Assembly: GCF_003946165.1 (NCBI RefSeq)
Contig: NZ_RHOI01000014.1
Coordinates: 1-63,264 of the forward strand
From: Lacticaseibacillus baoqingensis
Lineage (GTDB): Bacteria; Bacillota; Bacilli; Lactobacillales; Lactobacillaceae
Length of the DNA: 63,264 nucleotides
Reading direction: 5' to 3'
Below, one piece after another: positions 1 to 8,461 of the stretch (within the stretch, counting starts at the first letter, position 1; each line of letters begins with the position of its first letter). The notes beneath the pieces were generated by a model that saw nothing but the letters and a program-made list of their open reading frames with translations, did no database searches and was not told where the DNA came from. The translations under genes and the position numbers were made by a program.

Positions 1-38
1 ATAACAAAAAATCCACTCCGAAGAGTGGACCTTTCAAA
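1..38 (-). terminator. Intrinsic terminator (minus strand)
   Basis: Read on the minus strand, a 7-bp stem (TCCACTC/GAGTGGA) with a TTCG loop is followed by a run of T. It would stop leftward transcription. Confidence 0.6.
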
Positions 39-134
39 AGATAAAAACTATTAATCAACACCATTTGACACAGAGCCATGAAAAAACACCCGATGAAAGC
101 GTGTGAAACTGGCTTTCATAAATGTATAAGGGCC

Positions 135-176
135 AAAAAAATCCCGTTCGCGACAGGCCGCGCGAACGGGATTCAA
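135..176 (-). terminator. Terminator downstream of serS
   Basis: A 10-bp inverted repeat (CCCGTTCGCG/CGCGAACGGG) is followed on the minus strand by seven T. It lies about 90 bases past the serS stop codon and is the best candidate for ending the serS transcript. Confidence 0.75.
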
Positions 177-197
177 TAACGTTTCTATGGCTTTCTA

Positions 198-237
198 AGA
201 GTTTATTAGAACTTCGATTCATTTTCTAATAAACTCT
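198..237. repeat. 14-bp perfect inverted repeat
   Basis: Arms at 198-211 and 224-237 (AGAGTTTATTAGAA and its complement) enclose a 12-base loop between the serS stop and its terminator. There is no adjacent T-run in the minus direction, so it may be an mRNA 3'-end hairpin or a protein site. Confidence 0.5.
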
Positions 238-264
238 CATGAAATAACACTGCTTTTCACAGTT

Positions 265-1545
265 TTATTTCACAATATTTTTAATGACGGTTTGGCCGCC
301 CATGTACTTGACCAACGCATCAGGGATCTTAACACTGCCATCAGCTTGTTGGTAGTTTTCCAAAACAGCGGCTAATGTCCGGCCAACCGCTAATCCAGAA
401 CCATTTAAGGTGTGGACGTAATCAACGGTGCCATCAGCTTTGCGATAACGGATCATCGCGCGCCGGGCTTGGAAGTCCCAGCAGTCGGAGCAAGAGCTGA
501 TCTCGCGGTACTTGTTTTGGGCAGGCATCCAAACTTCGACATCGAAGGTCTTACGGCTGGAAAAGCCGGTATCACCGGTGGAAAGGACGATCACATGGTA
601 TGGCAAGCCGAGTTCCCGCAAGACTTCTTCAGCGTTTTGGGTCATCTTAGTCAATTCATCCATGGACTCTTCCGGCTTGGCGAACTTCACCATTTCAACC
701 TTGTGGAATTGGTGCATCCGGATCAAACCACGGGTGTCACGGCCGGCAGAACCGGCTTCGGAACGGAAGCAAGGACTCATGGCAGTGACGTAGATCGGCA
801 AGTCTTCTTCTTTGAGAATCTCTTGGGCGTAGTAGTTGGTCAGCGGCACTTCAGCCGTTGGGATCAGCGTCATACCAGTACTTTCAACGGTGTAGACATC
901 TTCTTTGAACTTCGGGAATTGGCCGGTACCAAACATGGTGTTGGCGTTGACCAAATATGGCGGGATGATCTCGGTATAGCCTTGTTTGCGGTGCAAATCG
1001 AGCATGAAGTTGTAAATTGCCCGTTCCAAACGTGCGCCATCGCCGACATCATAGACGAAGCGGGCACCGGAAACCTTGGCCGCCCGGTCAAAATCAAGGA
1101 TCCCCAAATTGCCGCCGACGTCCCAGTGATCCAGCGGCTTGAAGTCGAATTCAGGGATCGCGCCCCACTTGCGGACTTCTTTGTCACTGTCTTCATCCGG
1201 GCCGACAGGTAAGGAATCATCAGGGATATTTGGCAAGCGGACCGCCACATACTCCAGCTCATCGGCAACTTTCTTTTGCTCTTCTTCAAGTGCTTTGATC
1301 TTCACGTTGGTCGCTTTGAGTTCATCGATGTTGGCTTGCCATTTTGGATCGTCTTTAGCCAGTTTCTTCATGGCTTCAGTGGCTTGGTTCTTGTCGCGCT
1401 TCAAGGCTTCCATTTCGGTGATCAGCGTCCGGTTTTGCGTGTCGAGATCGAGGTAATGGTCGATTTCTTCAGGCTCAACGCCGCGTGTGGATAGGCGTTC
1501 TTTGACGTAATCAGGCTGCTTGCGAATAATATTAGGATCAATCAT
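265..1545 (-). CDS. serS: Serine--tRNA ligase
   Basis: Charges tRNA-Ser (and tRNA-Sec where present) with serine in the cytoplasm. The 426-residue protein has the family layout: an N-terminal helical arm of about 100 residues rich in Lys, Glu and Ala, then a class II catalytic core. Motif 2 ([14 protein letters not shown]) lies near residue 261 and motif 3 ([16 protein letters not shown]) near residue 382. The frame is open further upstream, but the ATG at 1545 is chosen because AAAGGAG lies at the right distance before it and the N-terminus [15 protein letters not shown] is typical of SerRS. The upstream extension is the T-box leader. Expression should rise when uncharged tRNA-Ser accumulates. 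Very secure. Confidence 0.98.
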   Translation of the reverse strand: MIDPNIIRKQPDYVKERLSTRGVEPEEIDHYLDLDTQNRTLITEMEALKRDKNQATEAMKKLAKDDPKWQANIDELKATNVKIKALEEEQKKVADELEYVAVRLPNIPDDSLPVGPDEDSDKEVRKWGAIPEFDFKPLDHWDVGGNLGILDFDRAAKVSGARFVYDVGDGARLERAIYNFMLDLHRKQGYTEIIPPYLVNANTMFGTGQFPKFKEDVYTVESTGMTLIPTAEVPLTNYYAQEILKEEDLPIYVTAMSPCFRSEAGSAGRDTRGLIRMHQFHKVEMVKFAKPEESMDELTKMTQNAEEVLRELGLPYHVIVLSTGDTGFSSRKTFDVEVWMPAQNKYREISSCSDCWDFQARRAMIRYRKADGTVDYVHTLNGSGLAVGRTLAAVLENYQQADGSVKIPDALVKYMGGQTVIKNIVK

Positions 1546-1566
1546 GTTTTCCCACTCCTTTGAGAT

Positions 1567-1770
1567 ATAAAAAAGCGCCCCAGAGCCATCGGCTCTGGGG
1601 CGCATTGCAACTGCAACACACGGTACCACCCAGATTAGGTGCGTGATCACACCCATCTCAGTACTGTCTACTTGATGCGAGCAGTGGATTCAACCGTTAA
1701 ACAGACTGACTCACACCAACCGTCAGCTCTCTGGAGTGTCGCTCGATTTACTATTTGCTCTCGTAGATCT
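1567..1770 (-). promoter_or_regulatory. T-box leader of serS, specifier UCC (Ser)
   Basis: The minus strand carries the T-box core GGGTGGTACCG at 1631-1621. It is followed by a 13-bp terminator stem (GCGCCCCAGAGCC and complement, 1575-1603) and a T-run just before the serS ribosome site. Stem I is recognisable by an AGTA motif and the downstream string GAATCC. The specifier codon is TCC at 1688-1686, a serine codon that matches the gene. Known mechanism: uncharged tRNA-Ser stabilises the antiterminator. Confidence 0.93.
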
Positions 1771-1777
1771 TGCATCA

Positions 1778-1806
1778 AGAATATATGCGCCAAAACCGAA
1801 TGTCAA
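1778..1806 (-). promoter_or_regulatory. serS promoter
   Basis: On the minus strand a perfect -35 TTGACA (1806-1801) and -10 TATTCT (1783-1778) are 17 bp apart, directly upstream of the T-box leader. Confidence 0.8.
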
Positions 1807-1809
1807 CCG

Positions 1810-2580
1810 TTTCCGGATAAAGAAACATCGCAAGCAAATGCCAATATACCGGCATTGAGACCGCTTTTTTTGCCGAACAGGGGTCAGCTGAGAGAAGCCC
1901 GTGAAGGCGCGGATTTACGCTGCTAATACGACTGTTCGCCAATATTAAACGCGGGTCAAAAGCGGCGTACCAGCGGCTCAGTCCCCGTTTTGGCAACCGA
2001 TTAGCCGGTGGAACCAAGGATTTTGTGAAACCGTTTTCCGGGGATGCCAAAAGGCGCTGGCGGTTCACCAAAACACCAGTCTAAAAGTTGTGAAATTTAT
2101 GGAAATAATCGAATTAAATAACAACGAGTTTCTAATTTTTAAACGCCTGTTAACGAATCGTGATACACGAGCAAGGGCGTAGTGAGCTTGGCGGCGACTG
2201 TTTCAGCTGATAGTTGCAACCTGTACCAGTTTAATTGACATAAAGCCGCGGCGACGCCTGCATTAGAAAAAAATTCAACGAAATCGACGAGATTGTGAAC
2301 TAAATCACTTCTTTCTTGATACTTGCAGCTCACTGCCAGCGGCATCCATAGTTAAGCACAAGTGCGGTCTTTGATGAGGGGTGCTGTTGCAGCTTTTCCT
2401 GCTATCTGTTGAAATAGCGGCATTTTTGCGCCTGACACGCGAAACGGATCGCCAAAAACTGTGATCAGCGATGACGGCACTTGCCAGCCGCAACTGAGAA
2501 GATCAGCTCTGGATGCCGGTGTTTTGGCCGCACGATCGGTCCCTTCCCAACCAGTAAAAGTGAGCCATTTGGATCGAGCC
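1810..2580. other. Long intergenic stretch, no gene recognised
   Basis: About 770 bases between the serS promoter and the acetyltransferase terminator. Open frames of 60-98 codons exist on both strands, but none has a convincing ribosome site, family motif or neighbour-like codon pattern. It may hold a decayed gene; I see no tRNA or classical repeat in it. Confidence 0.5.
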
Positions 2581-2581
2581 C

Positions 2582-2613
2582 ACAAAAAAAGCGCACTCGT
2601 CTGTGCGTTTTTT
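2582..2613. terminator. Bidirectional terminator
   Basis: AAAAAAGCGCAC, a short loop, then GTGCGTTTTTT just after the acetyltransferase stop (minus strand). The A-run and T-run allow termination in both directions. Confidence 0.75.
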
Positions 2614-2622
2614 GGTGGGCCG

Positions 2623-3117
2623 TTAATAGCGGCGCCCTAAGATATCCAAGCTGCGAAGCTGGTCATCCATTAATGCCACATCTGGCAAGTGCGCCCAGCG
2701 CGAGAAGCCATTTTTGTTGAACAGGCCTAAACTGGGCGTGTTGTGCGCAAAAATGAACGCCACTAACGTGTTGATGTCTAAGCGCGGCAGTTGCGTGGCG
2801 ACAAAGTCTAAGGCTTGCTGCCCTAAGCCTTGGTGGTGAAAATGGGTATCGATGTAGATGCTGATCTCAGCGGTGTGCTGATAGGCAGGACGGCCGTAAA
2901 AGTCTTCTAAGCCGACCCAGCCGGCGAGCTGTCCTGCCACCATGATCTTCCACAGCGGCCGAGTATGCGGGTCATATGCCGCAAACCAGGCTTGTTTGGA
3001 GGCCACGCTGACCGGTTGTAAGTCGGCAGTCGCCAGTCGCCCTGGAATCGCTTGATTATAGATCGCAACGATCGCCGGTAAGTCTTGGGATGTTGCTTCT
3101 GCAAAAGTCGTCGTCAT
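2623..3117 (-). CDS. GNAT family N-acetyltransferase
   Basis: A 164-residue acetyl-CoA-dependent acetyltransferase that resembles the phosphinothricin/methionine-sulfoximine acetyltransferase branch. It starts with a short strand and an AIVAIYNQAI helix and has the AEISIYID strand. The acetyl-CoA loop around residue 95 reads HHQGLGQQAL, close to the family R/Q-x-x-G-x-G/A consensus. Near the end FIFAHNTPSLGLFNKNGF matches the family N-x-x-S-x-x-L-x-x-x-x-G-F signature. Two ATGs lie in tandem; the second (3117) has the better spacing from GAGGAGG. The substrate cannot be read from the sequence; methionine sulfoximine or a related amino-acid analogue is possible. It stands alone with its own terminator. 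Confidence 0.85.
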   Translation of the reverse strand: MTTTFAEATSQDLPAIVAIYNQAIPGRLATADLQPVSVASKQAWFAAYDPHTRPLWKIMVAGQLAGWVGLEDFYGRPAYQHTAEISIYIDTHFHHQGLGQQALDFVATQLPRLDINTLVAFIFAHNTPSLGLFNKNGFSRWAHLPDVALMDDQLRSLDILGRRY

Positions 3118-3257
3118 CATCGCCTCCTCGAAATTGTTTCTATCTTAGCGCATTACGACGATGTTGGCGAATTTCGCCCTGTTGCCGCACGCTAATCAGC
3201 GCTATATTAGTAGGTATGGCTTAAGGGCAGTGCCCTTTTTAGAAAGAGGAATCAAGG

Positions 3258-4733
3258 TTGAATAAGAAAAATGTCATCATCGTCACGGCTGCATTACTAT
3301 TATCCAACGCGATGAGCGGCTTAGATAATACCATCGTCAATACGGCGTTGCCGGCGATCATTGCGGATCTGCACGGCTTGGAGTTAATGGGATGGATCGT
3401 GGCGATCTTTTTGTTGGGTACCGCGGTGTCCACGCCATTATGGAGCAAGCTCGGCGAGCGGCTGGGCAATCGCCGCGCCTATCAGTTTTCCGCGTTACTG
3501 TTTGTGTTAGGGAGTTTATTGCAAGGCTTAGCCCCTAACATGGTGACGCTGATCGTGGCCAGAGCGGTGGCAGGGATCGGCAATGGCGGCATGATCTCGC
3601 TGCCTTACATCATTTATGCACAATTATATGCCAACCCGCGCAAACGCATGCAAGTGCTGGGGCTGGTATCGGCCAGTTATTCAACGGCAACGATCATTGG
3701 CCCGCTAGTTGGTGGGGCGATCGTCGATACTTGGTCGTGGCATTGGGTCTTTTACTTGAATGTGCCGATCGGGTTGGTGTCGGCGGTGTTGGTCCAGCTG
3801 TTTTTTCACGAACAGCGCCAAACACCACGAGCAGCCAAAGTCGACTATCTGGGCGCAACGTTGTTGACAGTGGGCTTGATCGCGTTATTAGCGGCGATCG
3901 AAATGATCGGTTCCACCGGGAGTGCCTTCGTGATCGGCTTGCTGGTCTTGGCGCTGCTGTGTTTAGGCGGATTGACCCAAGTGGAAAAGCATGCCGCAGA
4001 CCCGATCATCCCGGGACGCTTGTTCAAAGATCCTGCTTTGGTCGTTGATTTTGTCTTATTTGCCTTGATCTGGGGCGCGTTTATGGGCTTTATCGTGTAT
4101 GCACCGATGTGGGTGCAGGCATTGTTAGGCGTCAGCGCTTTGATCGGCGGGTGTACGCAGATCCCCGGCTCGTTTACCAACTTCTTAGGCTCTGGCTCGT
4201 CAGCGCCGCTGCGCCGGCGATTATCGCCTCAACAAGTGATCTTGATCGGGGTGTTAACGTTGAGCGTGACCTTTTTGATCATGGTGTTGGTCAATGTGCA
4301 TGCCCCTTATTGGGCGATATTGGTCGCCGGGATCTTTCAAGGTTATGGCAACGGCTTGTGTTTTAGTGAGTTGCAAGTCAAAGTGCAAACCGATGCAGCC
4401 AAGCCTGATGTACCAGTGGCGACGAGCTTCAGCTTCTTGATCCGCATGCTCAGCCAAACGCTGACAGCGGCAGTTTATGGCTTGTTGATGAACCACGCTT
4501 TGAGACAAGGCGTGGCGGCTAGCGCTGGGCGGATCACGATCAAAATGATGAATAACTTGTCCAACGCCCAAAGCAATCGCACCTTGCCGCAGGCGTTATT
4601 GCCGCAAATGCGCGCCATCATGTACACCGGTTTGCACCACATCATGGGGTTGGGACTGGCATTGATGGCTTGTGCGCTGGTCGTGAACTTATGGGCCCTG
4701 CGCCGGGAGCGCATGCGCTTAGCCAAGCGATGA
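3258..4733 (+). CDS. MFS drug exporter, DHA2 family (14 TM)
   Basis: A 491-residue polytopic membrane protein of the EmrB/QacA type that would export toxic compounds using proton motive force. The N-terminus contains the signature LDNTIVNTALPAI in the first membrane segment, as in DHA2 proteins, and the length and hydrophobic pattern fit 14 segments. It ends in a short basic cytoplasmic tail (RRERMRLAKR). The start is a TTG at 3258 behind AAAGAGGA; the nearby ATG is out of frame. A 6-bp hairpin with a short T-run (3223-3240) sits just before the ribosome site. No regulator adjoins it, so the substrate is unknown. Confidence 0.9.
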   Translation: MNKKNVIIVTAALLLSNAMSGLDNTIVNTALPAIIADLHGLELMGWIVAIFLLGTAVSTPLWSKLGERLGNRRAYQFSALLFVLGSLLQGLAPNMVTLIVARAVAGIGNGGMISLPYIIYAQLYANPRKRMQVLGLVSASYSTATIIGPLVGGAIVDTWSWHWVFYLNVPIGLVSAVLVQLFFHEQRQTPRAAKVDYLGATLLTVGLIALLAAIEMIGSTGSAFVIGLLVLALLCLGGLTQVEKHAADPIIPGRLFKDPALVVDFVLFALIWGAFMGFIVYAPMWVQALLGVSALIGGCTQIPGSFTNFLGSGSSAPLRRRLSPQQVILIGVLTLSVTFLIMVLVNVHAPYWAILVAGIFQGYGNGLCFSELQVKVQTDAAKPDVPVATSFSFLIRMLSQTLTAAVYGLLMNHALRQGVAASAGRITIKMMNNLSNAQSNRTLPQALLPQMRAIMYTGLHHIMGLGLALMACALVVNLWALRRERMRLAKR

Positions 4734-4767
4734 ACGCAATAATTTTGGACAAAAACTTATATTTTAG

Positions 4768-4796
4768 TGGAAAATTGTTTTGATTGTGAGTATAAT
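4768..4796 (+). promoter_or_regulatory. Promoter for first EAL leader
   Basis: A perfect -10 TATAAT (4791-4796) in AT-rich sequence precedes the leader RNA. The -35 at 4768-4773 (TGGAAA, 17 bp away) is weak. Confidence 0.5.
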
Positions 4797-4827
4797 AATC
4801 TTGTTCCGTTAAATCTTAAAAAAATTT

Positions 4828-4898
4828 GCTCAAGTTCGGAGATTTTTTCCGAGCATACGACCCGCACATGAGAGAGACATGTTGGGGTCGTTTTTTTT
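4828..4898 (+). promoter_or_regulatory. Leader RNA with terminator, upstream of EAL gene 1
   Basis: Two stem-loops precede the first EAL gene. The first pairs TCGGA (4836-4840) with TCCGA. The second is a terminator, ACGACCC (4857-4863) with GGGTCGT (4885-4891), with an inner ACATG/CATGT stem and eight T. The same arrangement recurs at 5830-5893 with compensating base changes, which marks it as a conserved RNA and not a chance terminator. The ligand or factor is unknown. Confidence 0.7.
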
Positions 4899-4930
4899 GT
4901 TTATGAGGCATTACCACTGGAGGTGAAGGC

Positions 4931-5632
4931 GTGTATACCGTGTTTGCACAACCAAAGTACGCGATGATGAAGCCGACTGACGCGCCGATCGGGTATGAAT
5001 TATTCATTCGGGTGTGGCGCGATGGCCAATGGGATTATCCGCGTCCGTTTGAATTGATCGGAGTCGTCACGCTGAACCGTTTGTTGCGCCAAGCGATCGC
5101 AGCGATGCCGCCAAGTATTGAGTTATTATCTTTCAACTTGGAGCAAGCGCAATTCATCGACCCGGCCTTCACCAGTATGATCGCCAGCGTGCAGCGGTCC
5201 ACGTCGATCCGGCTGTATACAGAATTGACCGAACGCTTGGGTGTTGGGGTGACGGCAACGCAATTGCTGGCAGCGGCCAAGCGGTTTGCCGCGTGCGGGT
5301 TAGCGGTATGCATCGATGACGTCGGCACCGGGCAGAATTCGCCAGCGTTAGTGATGATGCTGAATGACTATATTGCCGAGTACAAGTTCGCGTTTCAAAA
5401 CTTCCGTCCGCTGGATTCGGTGACGGTGCTGAAGCCGCAGCTGGAATTTTGGACGGGACTAGCGCAGCGTCAACGTAAACTATTGGCTTGGGAAGGCATT
5501 GAATCAACCGTTGAATTGGCATTGTTACAGGCGCGTTTTCCAGGGGATCTTTTGCAAGGCTTTTTGTTTGCCAAGCAAGCGCGGTTGGAAACTGTCGCCT
5601 ATACGCCACAGTCTGTCAGCGGCGATCGCTAA
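4931..5632 (+). CDS. Stand-alone EAL-domain protein 1
   Basis: A 233-residue cytoplasmic protein consisting only of an EAL (c-di-GMP phosphodiesterase) domain. Residues matching the catalytic set are E23 (GYELFIR in place of EALxR), N69, E98 (ELTER), D129-D130 (DDVGTG), K152, E188 and E191 (EGIES) and Q209. The Asp of the usual KxD motif is A154, as in all EAL proteins of this window. It could therefore be an active phosphodiesterase with an altered second-metal region. The start is GTG at 4931 behind GGAGGTG. It sits after a terminator-bearing leader and about 290 bases before a close paralogue. No GGDEF cyclase is in the window. Confidence 0.88.
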   Translation: MYTVFAQPKYAMMKPTDAPIGYELFIRVWRDGQWDYPRPFELIGVVTLNRLLRQAIAAMPPSIELLSFNLEQAQFIDPAFTSMIASVQRSTSIRLYTELTERLGVGVTATQLLAAAKRFAACGLAVCIDDVGTGQNSPALVMMLNDYIAEYKFAFQNFRPLDSVTVLKPQLEFWTGLAQRQRKLLAWEGIESTVELALLQARFPGDLLQGFLFAKQARLETVAYTPQSVSGDR

Positions 5633-5829
5633 AGCCAAAAAGCGGCAGCGGCAATCACTGTTTTTGGCCTTGGCATCGGCGAAACCGGCGGCGACGTTTG
5701 ACCGGGTAGAGGCGGTGCGGTTGGGGCCGATCGATTAAATATCAACAAATAATTTTCGCAGATTTTAACTGTGCGGCTGCTGCTGATGTGTGGCAGCCCA
5801 AACAACCATAACCATTGCAATAGCAACTT
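5633..5829. other. Spacer between the two EAL genes
   Basis: No gene seen. It contains a GGCTGC/GGCAGCC-type hairpin at about 5771-5799 and leads into the second EAL leader. No strong promoter is visible, so EAL gene 2 may depend partly on read-through from gene 1. Confidence 0.4.
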
Positions 5830-5893
5830 GCTCAAGTTCGCTTTGGCGAGCATACGACCCGTGCATGAGAAAGTCATGCTGGGGTCGTTTTTT
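5830..5893 (+). promoter_or_regulatory. Leader RNA with terminator, upstream of EAL gene 2
   Basis: Second copy of the leader at 4828-4898. The first stem is TCGC/GCGA (5838-5849). The terminator is ACGACCC (5854-5860) with GGGTCGT (5882-5888), an inner GCATGA/TCATGC stem and six T. The string GAGCATACGACCCG is identical in both copies, while the inner stem changes A-T to G-C. Confidence 0.7.
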
Positions 5894-5919
5894 GCTAGCA
5901 GGCTGTAGGAGGCGTAGGA

Positions 5920-6579
5920 ATGTTCCGGTTTTTTGGTCAACCAAAGTTCGATCTGGATCCTAAACATCAAGATCCGATCGGTTATGAATTATTTATTCGG
6001 GAATGGCGTGATGGACAATGGCTGTTGCCTGAAAATTTTAGTGCGCTTTCAGTCGCGATCATCGAGCCCTTGTTGGTGCAAACGATCGCGGCGATGCCAA
6101 GCAAAGTGCAGATGCTGTCGTTTAATCTGGAGCAGGATCAATTTATTGACCCGGCGTTTTTGGCCATGGTTTTGCGGGTCGAACAGCATGCGTCGATCCG
6201 GTTATTCATTGAATTGACCGAGCGCCTGGCCCCAGGCGTGCATGAAGACCAATTGGTCCAAGCGGCCAAGCGGTTTGCCGATCACGACTTATTAGTGTGC
6301 ATCGATGACGTCGGCACCGGGCAAAACACCCCAGAAATGGTGGTGCGGATGAATGATTCCGTCGCGGAGTATAAATTTGCCTTGCAAAACTTCCGCCCCT
6401 TTGCCGCGATTGCCGAGCTCGCGCCAGAGTTGGATATGTGGTATGCCATGGCCCAAAAAGAGCATAAGATGCTGGCGATAGAAGGCATTGAAACCCCTGA
6501 GGAGCTGGCGTTGATCCGCCGACAATATCCATGTGATGTGGTCCAAGGCTACTTGCTGGGCAAACCGGCTTTGATTTGA
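5920..6579 (+). CDS. Stand-alone EAL-domain protein 2
   Basis: A 219-residue paralogue of the preceding EAL protein, colinear with it. Conserved positions include E23 (GYELFIR), the Asn of SFNLEQ, the Glu of ELTER, the DDVGTG pair, the Lys of EYKF, the Glu residues of EGIET and the Gln of VQGYLLGKP. The KxD Asp is replaced by Ala. It has a good ribosome site (TAGGAGG) before the ATG. The predicted role is hydrolysis or sensing of c-di-GMP in the cytoplasm. It lies behind its own leader RNA, so the two genes can be set independently. Confidence 0.88.
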   Translation: MFRFFGQPKFDLDPKHQDPIGYELFIREWRDGQWLLPENFSALSVAIIEPLLVQTIAAMPSKVQMLSFNLEQDQFIDPAFLAMVLRVEQHASIRLFIELTERLAPGVHEDQLVQAAKRFADHDLLVCIDDVGTGQNTPEMVVRMNDSVAEYKFALQNFRPFAAIAELAPELDMWYAMAQKEHKMLAIEGIETPEELALIRRQYPCDVVQGYLLGKPALI

Positions 6580-6708
6580 AGTGTGACCATTAAGTTATGG
6601 CTGTCCTGATTATTTTAGAAATTATGTCAATTTAATTGTGCCACTGACTGCCATTGCGACTATAATAAGAGGTGTAGAAAGTGACTAAGCAATGGAGGTA
6701 ATTGAATT

Positions 6709-6927
6709 ATGGCAGCAGTAGCAGAGAAGACATTAGTGTTGGACAAGACGATGGCTGAAGTATTCGATTGGAGCGACAGCGACACGCCGGTTCGCGACGC
6801 GCTTTGGAACTTCTACATGGAACAAAACAATCACGACACCATTAAGACTGAAGAACAAATGAAGCCATTGCTGGATCAAAGCGATGACGAGGTGAAGGCA
6901 TTAGCCGAGAAGCTGTTAAAGAAGTAA
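6709..6927 (+). CDS. Small acidic protein of unknown function
   Basis: A 72-residue soluble acidic protein rich in Asp, Glu and Lys that I do not recognise. It has a convincing ribosome site (AATGGAGG) before the ATG and a TATAAT -10 at 6661-6666. The sequence predicts mostly helix, with a Trp-Asn-Phe-Tyr aromatic patch near residue 35 and a C-terminal amphipathic helix ending in LLKK. No signal peptide, membrane segment or Cys. The coding bias and upstream signals argue that it is real; no function is offered. Confidence 0.7.
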   Translation: MAAVAEKTLVLDKTMAEVFDWSDSDTPVRDALWNFYMEQNNHDTIKTEEQMKPLLDQSDDEVKALAEKLLKK

Positions 6928-6956
6928 TTGACAGCTTGGCGTGAATCCGTTAGCAT
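6928..6956 (+). promoter_or_regulatory. Promoter for lysE-type gene
   Basis: A perfect TTGACA (6928-6933) overlaps the end of the small acidic gene and is 17 bp from TAGCAT (6951-6956). Confidence 0.55.
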
Positions 6957-7008
6957 GAAATCAAATTAAACCGCTATTAGATCGTGTTGTCGTCGGGCAC
7001 ACGGTATA

Positions 7009-7075
7009 GGCAACCGTTCCATGATCGTAGGCACAGCATTTTTTGCTGGAAGATCGTGGGACGGCTGCCTTTTTG
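7009..7075 (+). terminator. Long terminator/attenuator hairpin before lysE-type gene
   Basis: A long imperfect stem (GGCAACCGTTCC-ATGATC pairing with GATCGTGGGACGGCTGCC) is followed by six T, only 24 bases before the next start codon. With the promoter at 6928 upstream of it, it could act as an attenuator as well as ending the small-protein transcript. Confidence 0.6.
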
Positions 7076-7098
7076 TTTGAAGCAGGCAGGAGGAAGTC

Positions 7099-7716
7099 AT
7101 GTTAGCTGTTTATTTGCGCGGGATGCTGATCAGCATCGCGTTAGTCAGTTCGATCGGGATGCAGAATTTATTTGTCTTTAATAGTGCCATGAGCAATCGC
7201 TTGCGCCGGGCGCTGTTGATCGCCGGTTTTGTGTGGTTGGCCGACACGGCGCTGACGGTGGTCGCGTTTTTGGGGATGGGGGCGTTGATCACCCGCTGGC
7301 AATGGCTGAAATTGCTGATCTTACTGATCGGCGGGGCCATCGTGATGTGGATGGGGGTCGGGATCATTCGCGGCGCCAGCCAAAGTGCCATCGGCAATGA
7401 CCACAAGCTGATGCCGTTAAAAGAAGCGTTCACTGGGGCGTGGGTCGTCGCGTTTGCGAATCCCCAAGCGATCATTGATACCAGTGTTTCTTTTGGGGCG
7501 ATGCGCAGTACCTTGGCGACTGGGCAAGTGGTGCCATTTTTACTGGGGATCTTGACGAGTACCGCCTTATGGTTTTTCGGTGTGACCATAGTCATTGGGA
7601 CGTTGAAAAATCGCTTGCCGCGCCGCTTTTTACTGTGGGTCAACTTGATTTCCGGGACGATCGTCTTTGTTTATGGGGCGACTTTGATCTGGCATGCGGT
7701 AAAATTGATCCAGTAG
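7099..7716 (+). CDS. LysE/ArgO family amino-acid exporter
   Basis: A 205-residue membrane protein with about six hydrophobic segments, the size and pattern of the LysE translocator superfamily. Family-like features are SIGMQNLFVFNSAM near residue 15, the AFTGAWVVAFANPQAIID segment near residue 112, and repeated Gly-rich helices. Such proteins export basic amino acids such as lysine or arginine across the cytoplasmic membrane; the actual substrate cannot be read. The start ATG follows AGGAGG. A pentapeptide-repeat gene follows closely, so the two are probably cotranscribed. Confidence 0.85.
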   Translation: MLAVYLRGMLISIALVSSIGMQNLFVFNSAMSNRLRRALLIAGFVWLADTALTVVAFLGMGALITRWQWLKLLILLIGGAIVMWMGVGIIRGASQSAIGNDHKLMPLKEAFTGAWVVAFANPQAIIDTSVSFGAMRSTLATGQVVPFLLGILTSTALWFFGVTIVIGTLKNRLPRRFLLWVNLISGTIVFVYGATLIWHAVKLIQ

Positions 7717-7737
7717 CCGATAATGGAGGAAAAAGCG

Positions 7738-8376
7738 ATGCAACCACCAAAATTAACACCGGAATTGACGGCCCATGCGCTGGCTGATTGGCCGAGTGAT
7801 GACCCTTATTTACAAGGGGTCATGATCGACGGCGGCAGCCTCGATGACACCTGGCGCCATCATCCAACGATCGAAAACAGCCGCGTGACGCATGGCGACT
7901 TCACTGCGCTGCAGGCTGAGCGCTTTGAAGCCAGTGATGTGGTGTTTCGCAATTGTGACTTTGCCAATGTTGATTTGAGCCATGCTGCCTTTTATCGTGT
8001 GGTTTTTGAGCAATGTCGGTTCACTGGGACGGATTTGACCGGCGCTTATTTGCGTGATGTCAGTTTTCAAGGCTGTCAAATGGCGCTGGCATGGCTGCCG
8101 GAAGTGACGGCTAAAACCGTGCATTTTACCGATTGCCGCTTGGCCGGAGCCGAGTTCAGCCGGGGCAAATTCACGCAATTACGGCTGGTCCACTGTGACC
8201 TTGAAGGGCTAGGGCTATTGGGCCTAAAGTTGAAAGGCTGGGACTTGACCAGCTGCCAGTTTGACGCGATCGGCGCGGATGTGACTGGGCTGGCCGGGCT
8301 TAAAGTCACCGCCTTGCAAGCAGAAGCCTTAGCGCGGCGCTACTTAGGGCTGACGGTCAAGCCGTCATCTGATTAA
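7738..8376 (+). CDS. Pentapeptide-repeat protein
   Basis: A 212-residue protein with consecutive A(D/N)Lxx-type pentapeptides from about residue 55 to 165, for example CDFAN VDLSH AAFYR, CRFTG TDLTG AYLRD, and later CDLEG. These fold into a right-handed quadrilateral beta helix. Some relatives (Qnr, McbG) protect DNA gyrase by DNA mimicry, but most have no known role. The ATG at 7738 is chosen over the one at 7723, because the GGAGG ribosome site lies inside the sequence between them. It is probably cotranscribed with the LysE-type exporter. Confidence 0.85.
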   Translation: MQPPKLTPELTAHALADWPSDDPYLQGVMIDGGSLDDTWRHHPTIENSRVTHGDFTALQAERFEASDVVFRNCDFANVDLSHAAFYRVVFEQCRFTGTDLTGAYLRDVSFQGCQMALAWLPEVTAKTVHFTDCRLAGAEFSRGKFTQLRLVHCDLEGLGLLGLKLKGWDLTSCQFDAIGADVTGLAGLKVTALQAEALARRYLGLTVKPSSD

Positions 8377-8403
8377 AGTAGTGTCCGCTGGTGCCGCGGT
8401 GCG

Positions 8404-8461
8404 CTATAATGGCGGGATAGAGCATATTAAGCTCATGTTGCATGAGTAAGCTGAGGAGGAA
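8404..8461 (+). promoter_or_regulatory. kup promoter -10 and short leader with competing hairpins
   Basis: TATAAT at 8404-8409 is followed by a leader in which GAGC-atattaa-GCTC and CTCATG-ttg-CATGAG share bases and cannot both form. The ribosome site GAGGAGG follows directly. Confidence 0.45.

Noticed and set aside
412-1212. 266-codon frame opposite serS
   Set aside because: Antisense shadow of a certain gene; similar long shadows occur opposite icd, carB and argJ because of the GC-rich third positions.
1775-2071. 98-codon frame on the minus strand upstream of serS
   Set aside because: No ribosome site or family motif, and its end runs into the serS promoter; probably noncoding.
6928-7098. 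Lysine riboswitch before the exporter
   Set aside because: The leader is too short and lacks the conserved lysine-riboswitch core; only a terminator-like hairpin is present.
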